In this document: positions 5,245 to 7,884 of the stretch, piece after piece | Position numbering within the stretch: position 1 is the stretch's first letter | Layout: each line of letters starts with the position of its first letter | Program-made: the position numbers and the translations under genes | From: Bacillota bacterium | Lineage (GTDB): Bacteria > Bacillota_B > Desulfitobacteriia > Desulfitobacteriales > Desulfitobacteriaceae | Reading direction: 5' to 3' | DNA: 7,884 bases | Assembly: GCA_021779415.1 (NCBI GenBank) | Contig: JAJYAS010000137.1 | Location: 1 to 7,884, forward strand | Notes under the pieces: generated by a model | What the model saw: only the letters and a program-made list of their open reading frames with translations | What the model was told of the DNA's origin: nothing | The model's database searches: none

Positions 5245-7107
5245 ATGTTTCGCCTTAAAAACATTATTATTGGAAAACCATTGGAAAATTCATCACTTGC
5301 CCATGAGAAATTGACTAAAATCAAAGCATTAGCGGTGTATTCCTCAGATGCCTTATCTTCAGTAGCCTATGCTACGGAAGAAATACTTTGGGTGCTAGCA
5401 CCGATCGGGGCTTTTGCCTTGTCTTACTCTCTTCCGATCGCAGGAGCAATTTTATTACTTTTAGCAACCTTAATTTTGTCCTACCGCAAGACAATTTTTG
5501 CGTATCCGTCCGGTGGCGGGGCCTATATTGTGGCTAAGACCAATTTGGGTCAGCTTGCTGGGCTAGTGGCGGGGTCCTCTCTGGTGATTGATTATATATT
5601 AACGGTTGCGGTGAGTATTGCTTCTGGGGTAGCGGCTATTACGTCGGCCTTCCCTAGCCTATTTCCTCATACAGTAGCCTTATGCTTGTTTTTTGTCCTA
5701 CTATTGATGTTTGTTAACCTTCGTGGAATTAAAGAAGCGGCAACTGTCTTTACCTTGCCCACGTATATTTTCATATTCTCTCTACTGGCGTTAATTGCCA
5801 TTGGGATTTATAAACGCTCTTTAGGGTTACCAATCTCCTCAGCTCCGCTAAACCCTGTTTTGGGTTCAACTCCTCGAACTTATATTACCCTTTGGATTTT
5901 AGCGAAGGCATTTTCATCAGGCTGCACAGCTTTAACAGGAGTTGAGGCTATTAGCAACGGGGTTCCCAATTTCAAAGAGCCTCGTTCGCGTAATGCCGCT
6001 TTCACTCTCGCGGCTATGGGAATAATCATTGTTTTTTTGTTTGGTGGTGCAACTTTTTTAGCCCAGATGCTCCATGTCACACCAAATCCCAATGAGACGG
6101 TTATCTCTCAGATTGCCCGTCTACTAACCGGCAGAGGATGGTTTTATTACTTACTGCAAGCAAGCACAGCCGCCATTTTGATCTTGGCGGCAAACACAAG
6201 TTATAATGACTTTCCACTAGTCTTTAGTTTGATTGCCAAAGATGGGTATGTTCCCCGTCAGTTTGCCGCCCGCGGGGATAAATTTGTTTTTTCTAATGGC
6301 ATTGTTGTTTTATCAATACTCTCTGCAGTATTGCTCGTTACTTTTCACGGGGATACGCATAATCTAATTCCGCTGTATGCTATTGGGGTGTTCCTATCGT
6401 TTACTTTATCGCAAATTGGGATGGTCGTTCATTGGTACAAATCAAAAGAGTCCGGGTGGAAAACGAATATGATGGTCAATGGTCTCGGAGCTATTTTAAG
6501 CGGAATTGCTTTGGCCGTAATAGCCACGACTAAGTTTATGCATGGTGCATGGCTAGTTATTATTTTAATTCCAATCTTGGTTGGGGCACTTTTGAAAATC
6601 CATACACACTATATAGATATTGCCAAAAGACTAAGGGTGGAAGATGACCATATTTGCGAACATCCTGAGCATATAAAAGTGGTGGTACCTGTTGCCACGT
6701 TTACCAGAGTCGTTGTAAATACGATTGAATATGCAACCTCCATTACCAATGATGTCACTGCGGTGCATATTGTGCTTGATGAAGAAAAATCCGAAAAGTT
6801 AAGAGCAAGATGGGATAAATATTATCCGAATATCCCTTTAGTAATGACGTGCAGTCCTTATCGCGCCTTCCTTGCACCTCTCTTGGATTTTTTAGACGGT
6901 ATAGAAAAGTCCATGAAACCTCATGAACTAATTATGGTACTAATTCCGGAATTTATTACCCATAAGTGGTGGCAGTATTTTTTGCATAACCAATCCGGCT
7001 GGATCTTAAAATCAGTGTTGTTTTTCAATAAAAGTTACGTCATTGCTAGTGTGCCCTATCATTTAAGCGAATTTCAGAAGAATGATCATGAACTGAGGGA
7101 AATGTGA
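5245..7107 (+). CDS. kimA: KimA-type potassium importer (APC superfamily)
   Basis: This is a membrane K+ uptake protein related to Bacillus subtilis KimA (YdaO), which imports K+ with H+ and is inhibited by c-di-AMP. From ATG 5245 it has 620 residues, close to the 607 I recall for KimA. The first roughly 450 residues hold about 12 hydrophobic segments in an APC/LeuT-like fold. Residues equivalent to those reported for K+ binding in KimA appear conserved: Asp35 and Tyr42 in SSDALSSVAYATE; Asp116, Tyr117, Thr120 and Ser124; Thr231 and Glu234 in LTGVEA; Tyr378. From about residue 453 a soluble USP-like domain follows (VVVPVATFTRVVVNTIEYA, then VLIPEF and KWWQYFLHNQ), the region where KimA binds c-di-AMP. 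Generic annotation may call it an amino acid permease. The next gene, a KdpD-like sensor, starts only 47 bases later, suggesting an operon. Confidence 0.88.
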   Translation: MFRLKNIIIGKPLENSSLAHEKLTKIKALAVYSSDALSSVAYATEEILWVLAPIGAFALSYSLPIAGAILLLLATLILSYRKTIFAYPSGGGAYIVAKTNLGQLAGLVAGSSLVIDYILTVAVSIASGVAAITSAFPSLFPHTVALCLFFVLLLMFVNLRGIKEAATVFTLPTYIFIFSLLALIAIGIYKRSLGLPISSAPLNPVLGSTPRTYITLWILAKAFSSGCTALTGVEAISNGVPNFKEPRSRNAAFTLAAMGIIIVFLFGGATFLAQMLHVTPNPNETVISQIARLLTGRGWFYYLLQASTAAILILAANTSYNDFPLVFSLIAKDGYVPRQFAARGDKFVFSNGIVVLSILSAVLLVTFHGDTHNLIPLYAIGVFLSFTLSQIGMVVHWYKSKESGWKTNMMVNGLGAILSGIALAVIATTKFMHGAWLVIILIPILVGALLKIHTHYIDIAKRLRVEDDHICEHPEHIKVVVPVATFTRVVVNTIEYATSITNDVTAVHIVLDEEKSEKLRARWDKYYPNIPLVMTCSPYRAFLAPLLDFLDGIEKSMKPHELIMVLIPEFITHKWWQYFLHNQSGWILKSVLFFNKSYVIASVPYHLSEFQKNDHELREM

Positions 7108-7141
7108 TAAAGTTAAACATCATTACGGATTTACAGTAAGT

Positions 7142-7148
7142 AGGGTGA
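7142..7148 (+). promoter_or_regulatory. Ribosome binding site deciding the sensor gene's TTG start
   Basis: AGGGTGA lies 6 bases before the TTG at 7155. Its final TGA (7146-7148) is an in-frame stop, so TTG is the first possible start. The next in-frame ATG at 7194 has no ribosome binding site and would clip the start of the first membrane segment. Confidence 0.65.
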
Positions 7149-7154
7149 GCGAAA

Positions 7155-7884
7155 TTGTCTGAAGAAAAACGAAATATAAACCTAAGTAAAATTATGATTC
7201 CTGTAATTCCATATTTTATATCGATAGTCATGATCGCAGTTATAACGACGGCAATTACCCCATTAGGTTCGTTCTTGGGACTCGTTAATATTTCAATGCT
7301 TTATCTACTACCTGTTTTAATAAGCGCCGCTTTCTGGGGGAGATTACCTGCCGTTGTTACTGCCGCTATGGGCGTCATAACCTTCGATTTTTTCTTCGTT
7401 CCCCCTGTTTTTAGCTTTACTGTTGAGGACATCCGTTATCTTATTAGCTTTGCAATATTTTTATTGGTGGGCTTTATAACTGGGACTTTGTCTGCACGGT
7501 TGAAAGAACAAGTGAATTATTCGCAACAGCGGGAGAATCGAGTCACGGCACTTTATGCTTTAAGTCGTGATATTGCTGCAGTTGATAAACTGGATGATGT
7601 GTTGAAAGGTATCATCAATAATGTGGCAGGTGCCTTAGAGGGTCAAGTGGCATTGTTTTTGCCGAATGAAAAGGGAATATTGGTGTTGCTGAGGGATACA
7701 GGTTTTGAGGGCTTCACACAGGAGCGTGAAATTGCAGTAGCACATTGGGTATTTGATACTGGACAAAAAGCAGGAAAAGGCACGGAATTCTTTGCCACAG
7801 CAGCGGCCGTTTATTTGCCCTTAGGTACTGAACAGGGAGTACAAGGGGTTCTGGGTATTTGTTTTCATAAAATTGAGTCGCACT
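7155..7884 (+). CDS. KdpD-like membrane sensor protein (DUF4118 plus GAF), 5' part
   Basis: The frame is open from TTG 7155 to the right edge (243 codons), so the 3' end is missing. After a charged 13-residue start come four membrane segments, roughly residues 14-35, 46-62, 65-84 and 94-114. They match the KdpD transmembrane domain: MLYLLPVLISAAFWGRLPAV, then FDFFFVPP at 77-84. A short linker with RVTALYALSRDIA at 129-141 leads into a GAF-like domain, with the KdpD-typical VAHWVFDTGQKAGKGT and AAVYLPLG. The N-terminal KdpD sensor and USP domains of full KdpD (about 900 residues in E. coli) are absent. A histidine kinase domain may follow beyond the edge but cannot be seen. The gene starts 47 bases after kimA with no terminator between, so it likely senses or regulates potassium or osmotic state together with that importer. 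Confidence 0.87.
   Translation, partial: MSEEKRNINLSKIMIPVIPYFISIVMIAVITTAITPLGSFLGLVNISMLYLLPVLISAAFWGRLPAVVTAAMGVITFDFFFVPPVFSFTVEDIRYLISFAIFLLVGFITGTLSARLKEQVNYSQQRENRVTALYALSRDIAAVDKLDDVLKGIINNVAGALEGQVALFLPNEKGILVLLRDTGFEGFTQEREIAVAHWVFDTGQKAGKGTEFFATAAAVYLPLGTEQGVQGVLGICFHKIESH

Overview
The window looks like chromosomal sequence from a low-to-mid GC Firmicute. The best guess is a Clostridia member of the Desulfitobacterium/Desulfosporosinus type. That rests on strong AGGAGG-type ribosome binding sites, frequent TTG starts, a glmS ribozyme, KimA- and KdpD-type potassium proteins, and a COG2509-type FAD-dependent protein beside glmM. The lineage is an inference from gene content, not a database result. 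All genes seen are on the + strand, and no mobile element, CRISPR array, tRNA or rRNA was seen.

Layout: (1) 1-1118, the 3' part of an FAD-dependent oxidoreductase of unknown substrate, cut by the left edge. (2) 1202-2539, glmM (phosphoglucosamine mutase), with a TTG start behind a strong ribosome binding site. (3) 2540-3135, a 596-base non-coding stretch that is the most information-rich part of the window. It holds a long imperfect hairpin, two candidate promoters (one with a palindrome over its -10 box), a glmS self-cleaving riboswitch, a second hairpin and an intrinsic terminator, all before glmS. (4) 3136-4959, glmS (glucosamine-6-phosphate synthase), closed by a strong terminator. (5) 5245-7107, a KimA-type potassium importer. 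(6) 7155 to the right edge, a KdpD-like sensor protein that lacks the usual N-terminal KdpD and USP domains and is probably co-transcribed with kimA.

How they work together: GlmS makes glucosamine-6-phosphate from fructose-6-phosphate and glutamine, and GlmM converts it to glucosamine-1-phosphate for UDP-GlcNAc and cell-wall synthesis. The ribozyme provides feedback by sensing glucosamine-6-phosphate. The second half of the window is a potassium module, an importer followed by a sensor. In many Firmicutes glmM sits beside the c-di-AMP synthase gene cdaA, and KimA is a known c-di-AMP target. The neighbourhood may therefore join cell-wall precursor supply and potassium/c-di-AMP homeostasis, but cdaA is not in the window.

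No wholly new protein system is evident. The two points most worth a second look are the unusual glmS leader, where ribozyme and intrinsic terminator are in tandem with a possible alternative fold, and the pairing of kimA with a shortened KdpD-like sensor.
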